This document shows, piece by piece, positions 44,533 through 52,917 of a stretch of 64,000 bases of DNA (the stretch's first letter is position 1; each line of letters starts with the position of its first letter). This stretch comes from Paenibacillus_V sp046244365. Lineage in GTDB: Bacteria; Bacillota; Bacilli; Paenibacillales; NBRC-103111. Both the position numbers and the translations under genes were made by a program. The DNA lies in NCBI RefSeq assembly GCF_046244365.1, contig NZ_CP176395.1, positions 7,750,001-7,814,000 on the forward strand, written 5' to 3'. Under the pieces are notes generated by a model. It ran no database searches and was not told where the DNA came from. It saw only the letters and a program-made list of their open reading frames with translations.

Positions 44533-45828
44533 CTAAGCCAGTTCCAAACGTGCGAAAATCGTGTCGACATGCTTCAGATGCCAGCTAGGATCGAAGCAAT
44601 CGGCGATTTCATCCATGCTCAGCTGCTCGCGGATGACGCTGTCGTTCTCGACGATGTCGCGGAACGAGCGCTGCTCTTCCCAAGCCTGCATCGCTTTCGG
44701 CTGCACGGTGTCGTACGCCTGCTCGCGGCTGAAGCCCTTATCGATCAGCTTCGTCAGAACGCGGCCGGAGAACGGCACGTCGTATGTGCTTCTCATGTTG
44801 CGCTTCATGTTCTCAGGGAACACGGTCAAGTTCTTGATAATGTTGCCGAGACGATTCAGCATGTAGTTCAGCAAAATCGTCGCATCCGGCAAAATAACGC
44901 GCTCGACCGACGAGTGCGAAATGTCGCGCTCATGCCAGAGCGTCACGTTCTCGTAAGCGGAAATCATATGGCCGCGGATGACGCGGGACAAGCCGCTGAT
45001 GCTTTCGCAGCCGATCGGGTTGCGCTTGTGCGGCATTGCCGACGAGCCCTTTTGACCCTTGGCGAACGGCTCTTCGACTTCGCGGAATTCGCTCTTCTGC
45101 AGGGCGCGGATTTCCGTCGCGAATTTGTCGAGCGAAGTAGCCACGAGCGCCAGCGTCGCCATGTATTCGGCGTGACGGTCGCGCTGCAGCGTTTGCGTCG
45201 AGATTGGAGCCGACTTGGTGCCGAGCTTGCCGCAAACATATTGCTCGATAAACGGATCGATGTTGGCGTACGTGCCTACCGCGCCGGACATTTTGCCGTA
45301 CTGTACGCCGTCCGCCGCAAAACGGAACCGCTCCAGATTGCGTTTCATTTCTTCGTACCAGAGCGCCATCTTCAGTCCGAAGGTCGTCGGCTCGGCGTGA
45401 ACGCCATGCGTCCGTCCCATCATCGGCGTATGCTTGTAGGCAATCGCTTTGTCCTTCAGAATGGCGATAAAGTTATTAATGTCGCGGTCCAAAATATCGT
45501 TCGCCTGCTTCAGCAAATAACCGAGCGCCGTATCGACGACGTCCGTCGAAGTCAAGCCGTAGTGGACCCATTTGCGCTCCGCTCCAAGCGATTCGGATAC
45601 TGCGCGGGTAAACGCGATCACGTCGTGGCGCGTCTCCTGCTCGATTTCGTAAATGCGGTCAATGTTGAACGTCGCTTTCTCTCTAAGCAGCGCTATGTCT
45701 TCCTTAGGGATAATGCCCAGCTCCGACCAAGCCTCGCAAGAAAGAATTTCCACTTCAAGCCACGCTTGGAATTTGTTCTGCTCCGTCCAAATGGCCGCCA
45801 TTTCCGGCCTGCTGTAACGATCGATCAT
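44533..45828 (-). CDS. purB: Adenylosuccinate lyase
   Basis: Fumarase-superfamily enzyme (431 aa) acting twice in purine synthesis (SAICAR to AICAR, adenylosuccinate to AMP). ATG 45828 has GAGGAGG upstream. The N terminus MIDRYSRPEMAAIW is characteristic, GRTHGVHAEPTTFG carries the catalytic His, and the superfamily signature GSSAMPHKRNPIGCE contains the mobile catalytic Ser. Length as in B. subtilis. Confidence 0.97.
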   Translation of the reverse strand: MIDRYSRPEMAAIWTEQNKFQAWLEVEILSCEAWSELGIIPKEDIALLREKATFNIDRIYEIEQETRHDVIAFTRAVSESLGAERKWVHYGLTSTDVVDTALGYLLKQANDILDRDINNFIAILKDKAIAYKHTPMMGRTHGVHAEPTTFGLKMALWYEEMKRNLERFRFAADGVQYGKMSGAVGTYANIDPFIEQYVCGKLGTKSAPISTQTLQRDRHAEYMATLALVATSLDKFATEIRALQKSEFREVEEPFAKGQKGSSAMPHKRNPIGCESISGLSRVIRGHMISAYENVTLWHERDISHSSVERVILPDATILLNYMLNRLGNIIKNLTVFPENMKRNMRSTYDVPFSGRVLTKLIDKGFSREQAYDTVQPKAMQAWEEQRSFRDIVENDSVIREQLSMDEIADCFDPSWHLKHVDTIFARLELA

Positions 45829-45883
45829 GGATGAACCTCCTCGAATATATAAAGCTGTTAATAATTATTATAATGAACTTTCT

Positions 45884-47074
45884 TCAAGACCGCCAAATGC
45901 CCGTCCGGTCGATCCAATCGAGTGCATGCTGGGCTTCGTCCGCCAGCACGTTGACGTGGCCCATCTTTCTTTTGTGCTTCGCCTCATGCTTGCCGTAGAG
46001 ATGGACCTTCACGGCCAGTCCCTCCGGCTCCTCCGTTTGCGAGGCCAGCAGGTCCAGCAGCGGCTGCACATGCTCTCCGAGCACGTTGACCATGACGACC
46101 GGCGTCAGCAGCTCCGTCCTGCCCAGCGGCAAATTGCATATCGCGCGAACATGCTGCTCGAACTGCGACGTGCGGCACGCCTCCATCGTGTAGTGTCCGG
46201 AGTTGTGCGGCCTTGGCGCAAGCTCGTTGACGAACAGCTCGCCTTCCGTCGTAAGAAACATTTCGACGGCGATCAGGCCGATCACGTCAAGCCCTTCCGC
46301 GATACGAACCGCAAGCTCCTCCGCTTTGCGAAGGACTGCTTCGTTCACGCGCGCCGGCACGATGGACAGGTGCAAAATATTATCGACATGGATGTTCTCC
46401 GCAACCGGGAACGTCTTTACCTCGCCGCGCGGGCTGCGCGCCGCGATCACCGACAGCTCCCGATCGAAGCGGATGAATTTCTCCAGCACCAGCTCCGTCT
46501 TCGCACGGTTCAAGGTCTCAAACGCCTCTTCGATCTCGGCTTCGGAGCGAATGACCCACTGGCCTTTGCCGTCGTAACCGCCGGTCGCCGTCTTCAGCAC
46601 GCAAGGCGTGCCGAATCGCGCTACGGCAGCCTTCAGCTGCGCTGCGCTGGCGATCTCCTCGTACGGCGCCACCTGGACGCCCGCCGCCTCGATCGCCCGC
46701 TTCTCGCGAAGCCGGTGCTGCGTCGTATACAGCAGCTCGCTGCCCTGCGGCACATACGATTCGTTCATGAGCATCGCCGCCACGCCGGCGTCGACGTTCT
46801 CGAATTCGTAGGTGATCACGTCGGACAGCCGCGCAAGCTCGCGGGCCGCTTCGGCGTCGTCGTAGCCGGCGACGATCTGCTTGCTCGCCACCTGCCCGCA
46901 CGGCGCGTCGTCCGTCGGATCGAGCGTCGCGAACCGGTACCCCATATGGCTTCCGGCAAGCGCCAGCATTCTGCCGAGCTGTCCGCCGCCGAGCACCCCG
47001 ATCGTGGAGCCCGGTAAAATCGTCAAAGCAGGATCGTACCGTTTCGTTCCATCGCGAACGATTTCGTTCTGCAT
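45884..47074 (-). CDS. purK: N5-carboxyaminoimidazole ribonucleotide synthetase
   Basis: ATP-grasp enzyme (396 aa) that carboxylates AIR with bicarbonate to N5-CAIR for PurE. ATG 47074 has AAGGAG about eight nt upstream. It has an N-terminal extension of about 20 residues before STIGVLGGGQLGRML, then the ATP-grasp core (PCVLKTATGGYDGKGQW) and the metal-binding FVNELAPRPHNSGHYT. It follows purE after 89 nt. Confidence 0.96.
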   Translation of the reverse strand: MQNEIVRDGTKRYDPALTILPGSTIGVLGGGQLGRMLALAGSHMGYRFATLDPTDDAPCGQVASKQIVAGYDDAEAARELARLSDVITYEFENVDAGVAAMLMNESYVPQGSELLYTTQHRLREKRAIEAAGVQVAPYEEIASAAQLKAAVARFGTPCVLKTATGGYDGKGQWVIRSEAEIEEAFETLNRAKTELVLEKFIRFDRELSVIAARSPRGEVKTFPVAENIHVDNILHLSIVPARVNEAVLRKAEELAVRIAEGLDVIGLIAVEMFLTTEGELFVNELAPRPHNSGHYTMEACRTSQFEQHVRAICNLPLGRTELLTPVVMVNVLGEHVQPLLDLLASQTEEPEGLAVKVHLYGKHEAKHKRKMGHVNVLADEAQHALDWIDRTGIWRS

Positions 47075-47163
47075 GCTGCTTGTCTCCTTACGTTTAGCGA
47101 GTTTTCATAAGCTATGTTCAATGGTTGCGACGGCGAGTCCGCCTCTTCGGCGGTTCCGCCATC

Positions 47164-47649
47164 CTACTCGAGCGACCCGCTCTCGATAACTTGCTGCTTG
47201 ATTCGTTCGCGGCGCTCGCGCACCTTTTGTTGAATGTCCTTATCGAAGGCGCCCAAAATTTGCGCCGCAAGCAATCCCGCATTCGTCGCTCCGGCATTAC
47301 CGATCGCTACCGTCGCTACAGGAATACCGCCCGGCATTTGCACGATGGAGAGCAGCGAATCCATGCCGTTCAGATTCGAAGATTTGACCGGAACGCCGAT
47401 GACCGGAAGCTCCGTCTTAGCCGCTACCATTCCCGGCAAGTGAGCCGCTCCGCCCGCTCCCGCGATAATCACCTGCAACCCGCGCTCGATAGCCGTCTCC
47501 GCATATTCGAACATCAAATCAGGCGTGCGGTGCGCGGAAACGACCTTTTTCTCATAAGGAATGTCCAGCTCATCCAGTACTCCGCAGGCAAGCTTCATCG
47601 TTTCCCAATCCGACTGGCTGCCCATGATGACTCCCACTCTAACCGGCAT
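47164..47649 (-). CDS. purE: N5-CAIR mutase
   Basis: Class I PurE (161 aa) that moves the carboxyl group from N5 to C4 to give CAIR, paired with PurK. ATG 47649 has AAAGGAG upstream. Motifs VGVIMGSQSDWETM, VSAHRTPD and GGAAHLPGM are complete. First gene of the purEKBCSQLF-ridA-MNH-purO-D cluster; its leader contains the promoter, PurBoxes, guanine riboswitch and terminator described separately. Confidence 0.97.
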   Translation of the reverse strand: MPVRVGVIMGSQSDWETMKLACGVLDELDIPYEKKVVSAHRTPDLMFEYAETAIERGLQVIIAGAGGAAHLPGMVAAKTELPVIGVPVKSSNLNGMDSLLSIVQMPGGIPVATVAIGNAGATNAGLLAAQILGAFDKDIQQKVRERRERIKQQVIESGSLE

Positions 47650-47721
47650 GTTTTACGCTCCTTTTTATTAGGTAGTTCAAGAACCGTCATTACCCCATAG
47701 TTTCTATCATTTCCAAAAATA

Positions 47722-47768
47722 CAAAAAGTCCTTGAGACAGGCTCCTAAAACCTGTCCGAAGGACAACA
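47722..47768 (-). terminator. Attenuator terminator of the purE leader
   Basis: On the reverse strand GTCCTTCGGACAGG pairs with CCTGTCTCAAGGAC around an A/T-rich loop, followed by TTTTTGTATTTTT. It lies between the riboswitch and purE, the right place for ligand-induced termination of the pur operon. Confidence 0.88.
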
Positions 47769-47875
47769 AGGCGGCTCGAATGCTTGCGCTGTCGGGCGCA
47801 GTCCGCGCAATGCGGCCCGCACAAACAGACAAGGGCGCCAAGCTGCGTAGCCTGCCGTCCCTATACATTCGCTTA

Positions 47876-47942
47876 CTCGTAGTCCAAAAATTCATGGTTT
47901 CTGGGTAGAGACTTTCGGGCCATATCCCCGATTTTATACGAG
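47876..47942 (-). ncRNA. Guanine-class purine riboswitch of the pur operon
   Basis: Reverse-strand aptamer of 67 nt. P1 pairs CTCGTA with TACGAG. P2 is CGGG / CCCG with loop L2 exactly GATATGG. J2/3 is GTCTCTAC. P3 pairs CCAGAAA with TTTTTGG around L3 CCATGAA, whose CC can pair with GG of L2. J3/1 reads AC, and the C at the position equivalent to C74 of the B. subtilis xpt aptamer predicts guanine or hypoxanthine binding. The same control of purE is known in B. subtilis. Confidence 0.95.
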
Positions 47943-47979
47943 ATGCGATTCATGACTTATCATGTTAACTTTCACTTTT

Positions 47980-48009
47980 AGTTTACCCGACCGCAACAGG
48001 CGCTGTCAA
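47980..48009 (-). promoter_or_regulatory. purE: Promoter of the pur operon
   Basis: Reverse-strand TTGACA (48004-48009), 18-nt spacer, TAAACT (47980-47985), about 40 nt before the riboswitch aptamer. Confidence 0.78.
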
Positions 48010-48014
48010 CCCGA

Positions 48015-48059
48015 AAAACCGAACATTAAAAAAGAATAAAGCCCTTAAAGTTCGCTTTT
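48015..48059. promoter_or_regulatory. Pair of opposed PurBoxes (PurR operator) upstream of purE
   Basis: AAAACCGAACATT on the forward strand (48015-48027) fits the PurBox consensus AWWWCCGAACWWT at every position. AAAAGCGAACTTT on the reverse strand (48047-48059) has one mismatch. The opposed pair lies just upstream of the -35 box, as in the B. subtilis pur operon, where PurR represses and PRPP relieves repression. Confidence 0.82.
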
Positions 48060-48235
48060 GTCACACTATTTCCAAAATTCAGCGAGAAACTCGTTCCACA
48101 ATCCGTACATTTTCATAAAATCGGGATGTAAGCACTTTCTTTTTCCGGTTATAGCAGAAGTTGGCTTTCTCTTGCCGCAATGGGCGTTGTTGAACTACGC
48201 ATTTTTCAGTACGGGATTGTTGAGCATGCGCACAT
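48060..48235. other. Short gap between pbuG terminator and pur control region
   Basis: No gene or clear site seen between the PurBox pair and the pbuG terminator. Confidence 0.5.
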
Positions 48236-48276
48236 TAAAAAACGGCATCCCCGAGCTCCCGCTCGGAAACGCCGTT
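48236..48276 (-). terminator. Terminator of pbuG
   Basis: Reverse-strand hairpin: AACGGC and CCGAGC pair with GCTCGG and GCCGTT around GGGA, with a small internal mismatch, followed by six T. It separates pbuG transcription from the pur promoter. Confidence 0.88.
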
Positions 48277-48320
48277 GATCCCGTAGTCAGCACGCCGCTC
48301 GAGGCGGCGCGCAACCCCCT

Positions 48321-49724
48321 TTAGCCTTGGCTGCCGATCAGCGCATAGCGCAGAACGATCAGGATGGCGAGCACCCACATCAGCCAGTGAACCTTGTACT
48401 TGCCTTTGTTGCCGAGGTTCGCAACCGTCGCCAGCACGACGTAAGTCACGATACCGAACGAGATGCCGTTCGCGATATTATAAGTGAAAGGCATGATCGT
48501 AATCGTCAGGAACGCCGGAATGGCGACAACAAAATCTTGGAAGTCGATGTCTTTGACCGACTGCATCATCAGAACGCCGACGATGATCAAGGCAGCTGCG
48601 GTTGCGGAGCCCGGAATAAGCGCCACGACCGGAGCCAGGAACAAGGCAAGCAGGAAAAATACGCCCGTCGTAACGGCGGTGAGTCCCGTGCGTCCGCCTT
48701 CCGCAACGCCTGCGGAGCTTTCCACGTAAGCCGTTACCGTACTTGTACCGACAAGTGCGCCGCCGCCTACGCCGATTGCGTCAACGAGCATCGCTTTGCC
48801 GACTTTTTTCTTGCCTTCTTCCGGATTCTTCATCAGACCCGCACGGTTTGCGGTACCGACAAGCGTACCGAACGTGTCGAACAGCTCGACGAACGTGAAC
48901 GTCGCAATGATCGAAATGATGCCTGCATGCATGACGCCTTCGAAGTCGAATGCGGCAAACTGCAGCTTGCTGAAATCCGGAACCCAAGGGGTTTTGTCCG
49001 CGCTAATGGAGTCGAACGAAACGTAGCCGAGCAGCAAAGCGACTACCGTCGTGCCGAGAATACCGAACAAAATCGCGCCGCGCACGCGCAGCACCATCAA
49101 GATGGCGATGAGAATAAGACCGACCAGCGCCAACTGAACGTTGTGATTCTCGAGGCTTCCCATATGGAAGACCGTCTCAAAGCCGAGCACATCTGTAAAA
49201 ACGCCTTTCTTCACATCGGTTACGGAGTATTCCACGCCGACCGTCAAAAGGCCGCTATTTTTCAATCCGATAATGGTGATAAAAAGCCCGATCCCGACCG
49301 TAATCGCATGCTTCAAGTTGTCCGGAATCGCCACCAAGAGCATTTGGCGCACTTTGGTCACCGTCAAAATGATGAAGATAATCCCCGAAATGAATACCGC
49401 GGTTAACGCCATTTCCCAGGTAATCGGCTTGTCCGTCGCGGCTGATGCCAAAATGACCGTCGCGAAGTAAGCGTTAAGTCCCATACCCGGAGCGAGCGCT
49501 ACCGGAAAATTGACGAAGAGTCCCATCGCGATCGTAAAAATACCCGCTGCAAGCGCCGTTGCAAGGAACACCGCGTACCAATCCATGCCGGTTTTCCCGA
49601 AACCGCTAAGGACGTCCGGATTGACCGCAAGGATGTAGGCCATCGTCATGAAGGTCGTGATGCCGGCCATAATTTCCGTTCTTACGTTGGTACCGTTCGC
49701 TTTTAACTTGAAATAACGATCCAT
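48321..49724 (-). CDS. pbuG: Guanine/hypoxanthine permease (NCS2/AzgA-like family)
   Basis: Membrane permease (467 aa) of the AzgA-like NCS2 branch with about 12-14 helices, taking up hypoxanthine and guanine. ATG 49724 has AGGGGGAAAG about nine nt upstream and opens MDRYFKLKANGTNVRTEIMAG, the normal N terminus; a longer frame to 49772 runs into the leader terminator. Conserved segments: GITTFMTMAYILAVNP, APGMGLNAYFA, FDTFGTLVGTANRAGL and GGGALVGTSTVTAYVESSAG. Expression is governed by a promoter with PurBoxes and its own guanine-class riboswitch, as for B. subtilis pbuG. Confidence 0.95.
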   Translation of the reverse strand: MDRYFKLKANGTNVRTEIMAGITTFMTMAYILAVNPDVLSGFGKTGMDWYAVFLATALAAGIFTIAMGLFVNFPVALAPGMGLNAYFATVILASAATDKPITWEMALTAVFISGIIFIILTVTKVRQMLLVAIPDNLKHAITVGIGLFITIIGLKNSGLLTVGVEYSVTDVKKGVFTDVLGFETVFHMGSLENHNVQLALVGLILIAILMVLRVRGAILFGILGTTVVALLLGYVSFDSISADKTPWVPDFSKLQFAAFDFEGVMHAGIISIIATFTFVELFDTFGTLVGTANRAGLMKNPEEGKKKVGKAMLVDAIGVGGGALVGTSTVTAYVESSAGVAEGGRTGLTAVTTGVFFLLALFLAPVVALIPGSATAAALIIVGVLMMQSVKDIDFQDFVVAIPAFLTITIMPFTYNIANGISFGIVTYVVLATVANLGNKGKYKVHWLMWVLAILIVLRYALIGSQG

Positions 49725-49767
49725 TGCTGCTACTTTCCCCCTAAACAAAATTGAATTTGTTTTGGAC

Positions 49768-49801
49768 AACAAGAAAACCTAAGGCATATTGACCTTAGGC
49801 T
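49768..49801 (-). terminator. Leader terminator of pbuG
   Basis: Reverse-strand CCTAAGG / CCTTAGG hairpin followed by TTTTCTTGTT, between the riboswitch and the pbuG start; the expected expression platform. Confidence 0.72.
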
Positions 49802-49859
49802 CCCTCTGCGCAGAAAAAATATCCCATAGCCATGGTTCTACGGAACATTCGTATGCGCA

Positions 49860-49930
49860 TTTTCGTAGCCAGATCATTTGCGGTGACCTCGTAGAGACTC
49901 CCAGGCCGATTCCCGGGATTATACGAAAAA
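49860..49930 (-). ncRNA. Guanine-class purine riboswitch of pbuG (variant loops)
   Basis: Reverse-strand aptamer. P1 pairs TTTTTCGTA with TACGAAAA. P2 is CCCGGG / CCTGGG with a shortened L2 AATCGG that keeps GG for the kissing contact. J2/3 is AGTCTCTAC. P3 pairs AGGTCA with TGATCT around L3 CCGCAAA. The J3/1 C equivalent to C74 is kept, predicting guanine or hypoxanthine binding, but the preceding base, normally A73, is G. The fold and position upstream of a purine permease leave little doubt about the class. Confidence 0.85.
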
Positions 49931-49947
49931 TTTGTTTTCCTTCCTTC

Positions 49948-49976
49948 ATTTTATGAGCACTGTCGAATCGTGTCAA
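49948..49976 (-). promoter_or_regulatory. pbuG: Promoter of pbuG
   Basis: Reverse-strand TTGACA (49971-49976), 17-nt spacer, TAAAAT (49948-49953), ending 18 nt before the riboswitch. Confidence 0.82.
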
Positions 49977-49979
49977 TAC

Positions 49980-50026
49980 AAAACACGAACGATTACCGGA
50001 TACTCTTTCGGTCAATGTTCGGAGAC
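49980..50026. promoter_or_regulatory. Pair of opposed PurBoxes upstream of pbuG
   Basis: AAAACACGAACGAT on the forward strand (49980-49993) resembles the first PurBox of B. subtilis purE, and CTCCGAACATT on the reverse strand (50014-50024) is a near-consensus box. The distance between the GAAC and GTTC cores (26 nt) is almost the same as in the purE operator (25 nt), supporting shared PurR control. Confidence 0.72.
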
Positions 50027-50092
50027 TTGCTGCCTGCGATAACTTGTATCCCTTTTCATTCCGAACATTCTGATAAGGGAGGCGATATTGTC

Positions 50093-50506
50093 GTTTGACA
50101 CGCCGAGTACCGCATGCCGTTTGACACACCGAGAACCGCATGCCGTTTGACACACCAAGTACCGCATGCCGTTTGACACTCCAAGTACAGCATGCCGTTT
50201 GACACACCGAGTACCGCATGCCGTTTGACACACCGAGTACGTATGCCGTTTGACACACCGAGTACGTATGCCGTTTGACATACCGAGTACCTGATGCCGT
50301 TTGTCACACTGAGTACCGCATGCCGTTTGACACACCGAGTACCGCATGCCGTTTGACACTCCGAGTACCGCATGCCGTTTGACACACCGAGTACCGCATG
50401 CCGTTTGACACCCCGAGTACCGCATGCCATTTGTGACCCCGAGTACCGTATACCGTTTGTGACCCCGAGTACCGTATACCGTTTGAAACACCGAGTACCG
50501 CATGCC
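50093..50506. repeat. 26-bp tandem repeat array, 16 copies
   Basis: Sixteen direct copies with unit start GTTTGACACACCGAG and end TACCGCATGCC. Fourteen are 26 bp and two are 25 bp. Copies near the right end diverge (GTTTGTGACCCC and GTATACC variants). It begins about 70 nt upstream of the pbuG PurBoxes. Long open frames on the reverse strand through it are artefacts: because 26 is not a multiple of three, each frame reads a 26-residue periodic peptide. Confidence 0.95.
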
Positions 50507-50716
50507 GATTCTGCTTGCTGACTAATTAATTTCATCTTCCGCTTACTACTATGCCGCTACTCTTTATGAAAGTTTGTGAGACAATTTTATCTTAGTTCCC
50601 CTCTGGTCATCTACATCTGCATCGGCGCATCATTTTTGCTTCTTTATCCAGAACATTCTCCCTAGACTGTGAGGAAACTGACGTTAGTGTTTGCTTACAA
50701 TCAGCCATTTCCCCGC

Positions 50717-50920
50717 ATAGTGAAGAGAAGTTCACTATTACTGAACCTAAATTCACTATTTTGTGGATTTGGTGCTCCCAGCAGTCGTTAGTGAACTAGA
50801 CGTCGCTATTTTACCCGGAAGTTCACTATTAGCGTCGTTTGGTTCACTATCCGGAGCATTGCCCGTACAAGAGGCTGAAATAGTGAACTTTGGTTCATAA
50901 ATAGTGAACTTTGGTTCATT
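50717..50920. repeat. Dispersed inverted-repeat family, cluster E (TAGTGAAC type)
   Basis: Several 22-25-nt elements with ends ATAGTGAA and TTCACTAT or TTCATTA, at about 50717-50739, 50738-50760, 50786-50811, 50819-50852 and two head-to-tail copies at 50878-50920 (AATAGTGAACTTTGGTTCAT). End words and length agree with clusters A-D although the core differs. The interval 50507-50716 shows nothing else. Confidence 0.58.
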
Positions 50921-51016
50921 AAGTCGCATTTGGCCGCGAAAATCGCTCAAAACCGCTGTTCTATGCGAGACGCATCCCAGCGTTAAACGCTGTGGTCGAG
51001 GTTATTAGTTTAGAGT

Positions 51017-51169
51017 GAGGTAGTTGAGGTAGTTGAGGTAGTTGAGGTAGTTGAGGTAGTTGAGGTAGTTGAGGTAGTTGAGGTAGTTGAGGTAGTTGAG
51101 GTAGTTGAGGTAGTTGAGGTAGTTGAGGTAGTTGAGGTAGTTGAGGTAGTTGAGGTAGTTGAGGTAGTT
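51017..51169. repeat. 9-bp tandem repeat GAGGTAGTT, 17 perfect copies
   Basis: Seventeen identical units, followed to about 51235 by decayed versions (TTAGTCGGCG, TTGAGG). Nine is a multiple of three, so the reverse strand has an open frame encoding repeated Gln-Leu-Pro, but there is no ribosome-binding site and I do not call a gene. Perfect identity of the copies suggests recent expansion. Confidence 0.96.
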
Positions 51170-51282
51170 GAGACAACTTAAGATTAGTTGAGGTAAGTCG
51201 GCGTTAGTCGGCGTTAGCTGAGATTGCTTGAGGCTAGGTGCGCTTGGATACCCTAATCCCCCGCTACCTCCCGCACAAAAAA

Positions 51283-51327
51283 CAAAAGCCGTCCCTTAAG
51301 CAGCAATAGCTCAAGGGACGGCTCATT
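51283..51327 (-). terminator. Terminator of guaA
   Basis: Reverse-strand arms GAGCCGTCCCTTGAG / CTTAAGGGACGGCTT with about a nine-nt loop, followed by TTGTTTTTT. Confidence 0.92.
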
Positions 51328-51333
51328 ATAACG

Positions 51334-52872
51334 TTACTCCCACTCGATCGTCGCAGGCGGCTTCGAGGTGATGTCGTAGACGATGCGGTTGACGTTCTCC
51401 ACTTCGTTGACGATACGCACCGAAATTTTCTCCAGCACGTCCCACGGAATGCGCGCCCAGTCGGCGGTCATGCCGTCGATCGAGGTAACGGCACGGATGC
51501 CGACCGTGTACGAATACGTACGGGCATCGCCCATAACGCCGACACTCTTCATATTCGGCAACGCCGTGAAATATTGCCAAATTTCGCGGTCAAGTCCGGC
51601 TTTGGCGATCTCCTCGCGCAGAATCCAGTCGGAATCGCGCACGATCTTCAGCTTGTCTTCCGTCACTTCGCCAAGCACGCGAATCGCGAGACCCGGGCCC
51701 GGGAACGGCTGACGCCATACGATTTCGTCCGGCAAGCCGCATTCCGATCCGACTTTGCGAACTTCGTCCTTAAACAGCGCCTTAAGCGGTTCGACCAGCT
51801 TGAACTTCATGTCTTCCGGCAAGCCGCCCACGTTATGGTGCGATTTGATCGTTTGCGCCGTGGCCGTACCGCTTTCGACGATGTCGGTATACAGCGTGCC
51901 TTGCGCAAGGAAAGCGAAGTCGTCGAATTGCGTCGACTCTTCCTCGAACACGCGAATGAATTCCGTGCCGATAATTTTACGCTTTTGCTCCGGATCGTCC
52001 ACGCCGGCCAGCTTGCCGAGGAACCGATCACGCGCGTCGATCTTGACTACTTTCATATCGAACTTGCCGACGAACGTCTCCATGACGCTTTCCGCTTCGC
52101 CTTTACGCAGCAGACCGTGGTCGATGAACATGCATGTCAGCTGATCGCCGATCGCTTTGTGGATCAGCATCGCCACTACGGAAGAATCGACGCCGCCGCT
52201 AAGCGCACACAGCACTTTCTCGCTGCCCACCTGCTCGCGGATATCGCGAATCGTATCTTCGATGAACGATTCCATGCTCCAGTTGCCTTCGCATCCGCAA
52301 ATGTTGTACAGGAAATTGCGGATCATTTCGTTGCCGTATACGGAGTGGCGCACTTCCGGGTGGAATTGGACCGCGTACATGTTTTTCTCCGGGTGGCGCA
52401 TGCCGGCTACCGGCGCGTGTTCCGTGCTGGCGTCGACGATGAAGCCTTCCGGCAATTCGGCTACCATGTCGCCATGGCTCATCCATACCGTCTGTTTGCT
52501 CTCGAGACCTTGCACGAGCGGACCGCCCGCTACGAACTCGACATCCGCTTTCCCATACTCCCTCTTGCCCGCGCGCTGCACTTTTCCTTTAAGCATGTGA
52601 GCCATCAGCTGCATGCCGTAGCAAATGCCGAAAATCGGCACGCCCAGCTCATAGACCGCCGGATCGACGTGAGGCGCGTTCTCTTCGTACACGCTCGACG
52701 GTCCTCCCGAAAATACAATGCCTTTCGGCTGCAAAGCACGCAGCTTCTCTACCGGCGTATTGAACGGCAGCAGTTCGCTGTAAACGCCGAGGTCGCGAAT
52801 GCGGCGGGCGATCAATTGGTTGTATTGGCCGCCGAAGTCGAGCACAACAATGATTTCATTCGGTTTGTTCAT
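51334..52872 (-). CDS. guaA: GMP synthase (glutamine-hydrolysing)
   Basis: Converts XMP to GMP (512 aa). ATG 52872 starts MNKPNEIIVVLDFGGQYNQL; a longer frame to 52989 would extend through the promoter and is rejected. The glutaminase domain has nucleophile Cys84 in FGICYGMQLM and the QFHPEVRHS His-Glu pair. The ATP-pyrophosphatase domain has the P loop LCALSGGVDSSVVA, and the C-terminal dimer domain ends KPPATIEWE, the standard GuaA terminus. It has its own promoter and terminator, just upstream of pbuG in transcription order as in B. subtilis. Confidence 0.98.
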   Translation of the reverse strand: MNKPNEIIVVLDFGGQYNQLIARRIRDLGVYSELLPFNTPVEKLRALQPKGIVFSGGPSSVYEENAPHVDPAVYELGVPIFGICYGMQLMAHMLKGKVQRAGKREYGKADVEFVAGGPLVQGLESKQTVWMSHGDMVAELPEGFIVDASTEHAPVAGMRHPEKNMYAVQFHPEVRHSVYGNEMIRNFLYNICGCEGNWSMESFIEDTIRDIREQVGSEKVLCALSGGVDSSVVAMLIHKAIGDQLTCMFIDHGLLRKGEAESVMETFVGKFDMKVVKIDARDRFLGKLAGVDDPEQKRKIIGTEFIRVFEEESTQFDDFAFLAQGTLYTDIVESGTATAQTIKSHHNVGGLPEDMKFKLVEPLKALFKDEVRKVGSECGLPDEIVWRQPFPGPGLAIRVLGEVTEDKLKIVRDSDWILREEIAKAGLDREIWQYFTALPNMKSVGVMGDARTYSYTVGIRAVTSIDGMTADWARIPWDVLEKISVRIVNEVENVNRIVYDITSKPPATIEWE

Positions 52873-52917
52873 CGCAGATTCCGTACCTACTTCCTTCAGG
52901 TTGTATGAATAGAGATT

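Noticed and set aside
44569..47017. Two forward open frames of about 400 codons each opposite purB and purK
   Set aside because: They are antisense shadows of GC-rich genes, with no ribosome-binding site, and full of Arg, His and Gln.
50093..50506. Possible CRISPR array with 26-bp repeats
   Set aside because: Units are head to tail without spacers.
49779..50535. Reverse-strand open frames of about 160 codons rich in Cys, Arg and Val
   Set aside because: They read through the 26-bp tandem array in three frames and give periodic peptides; no start signals.
50961..51176. Reverse-strand frame encoding repeated Gln-Leu-Pro
   Set aside because: Product of the 9-bp tandem repeat; no ribosome-binding site and no conserved flanks.
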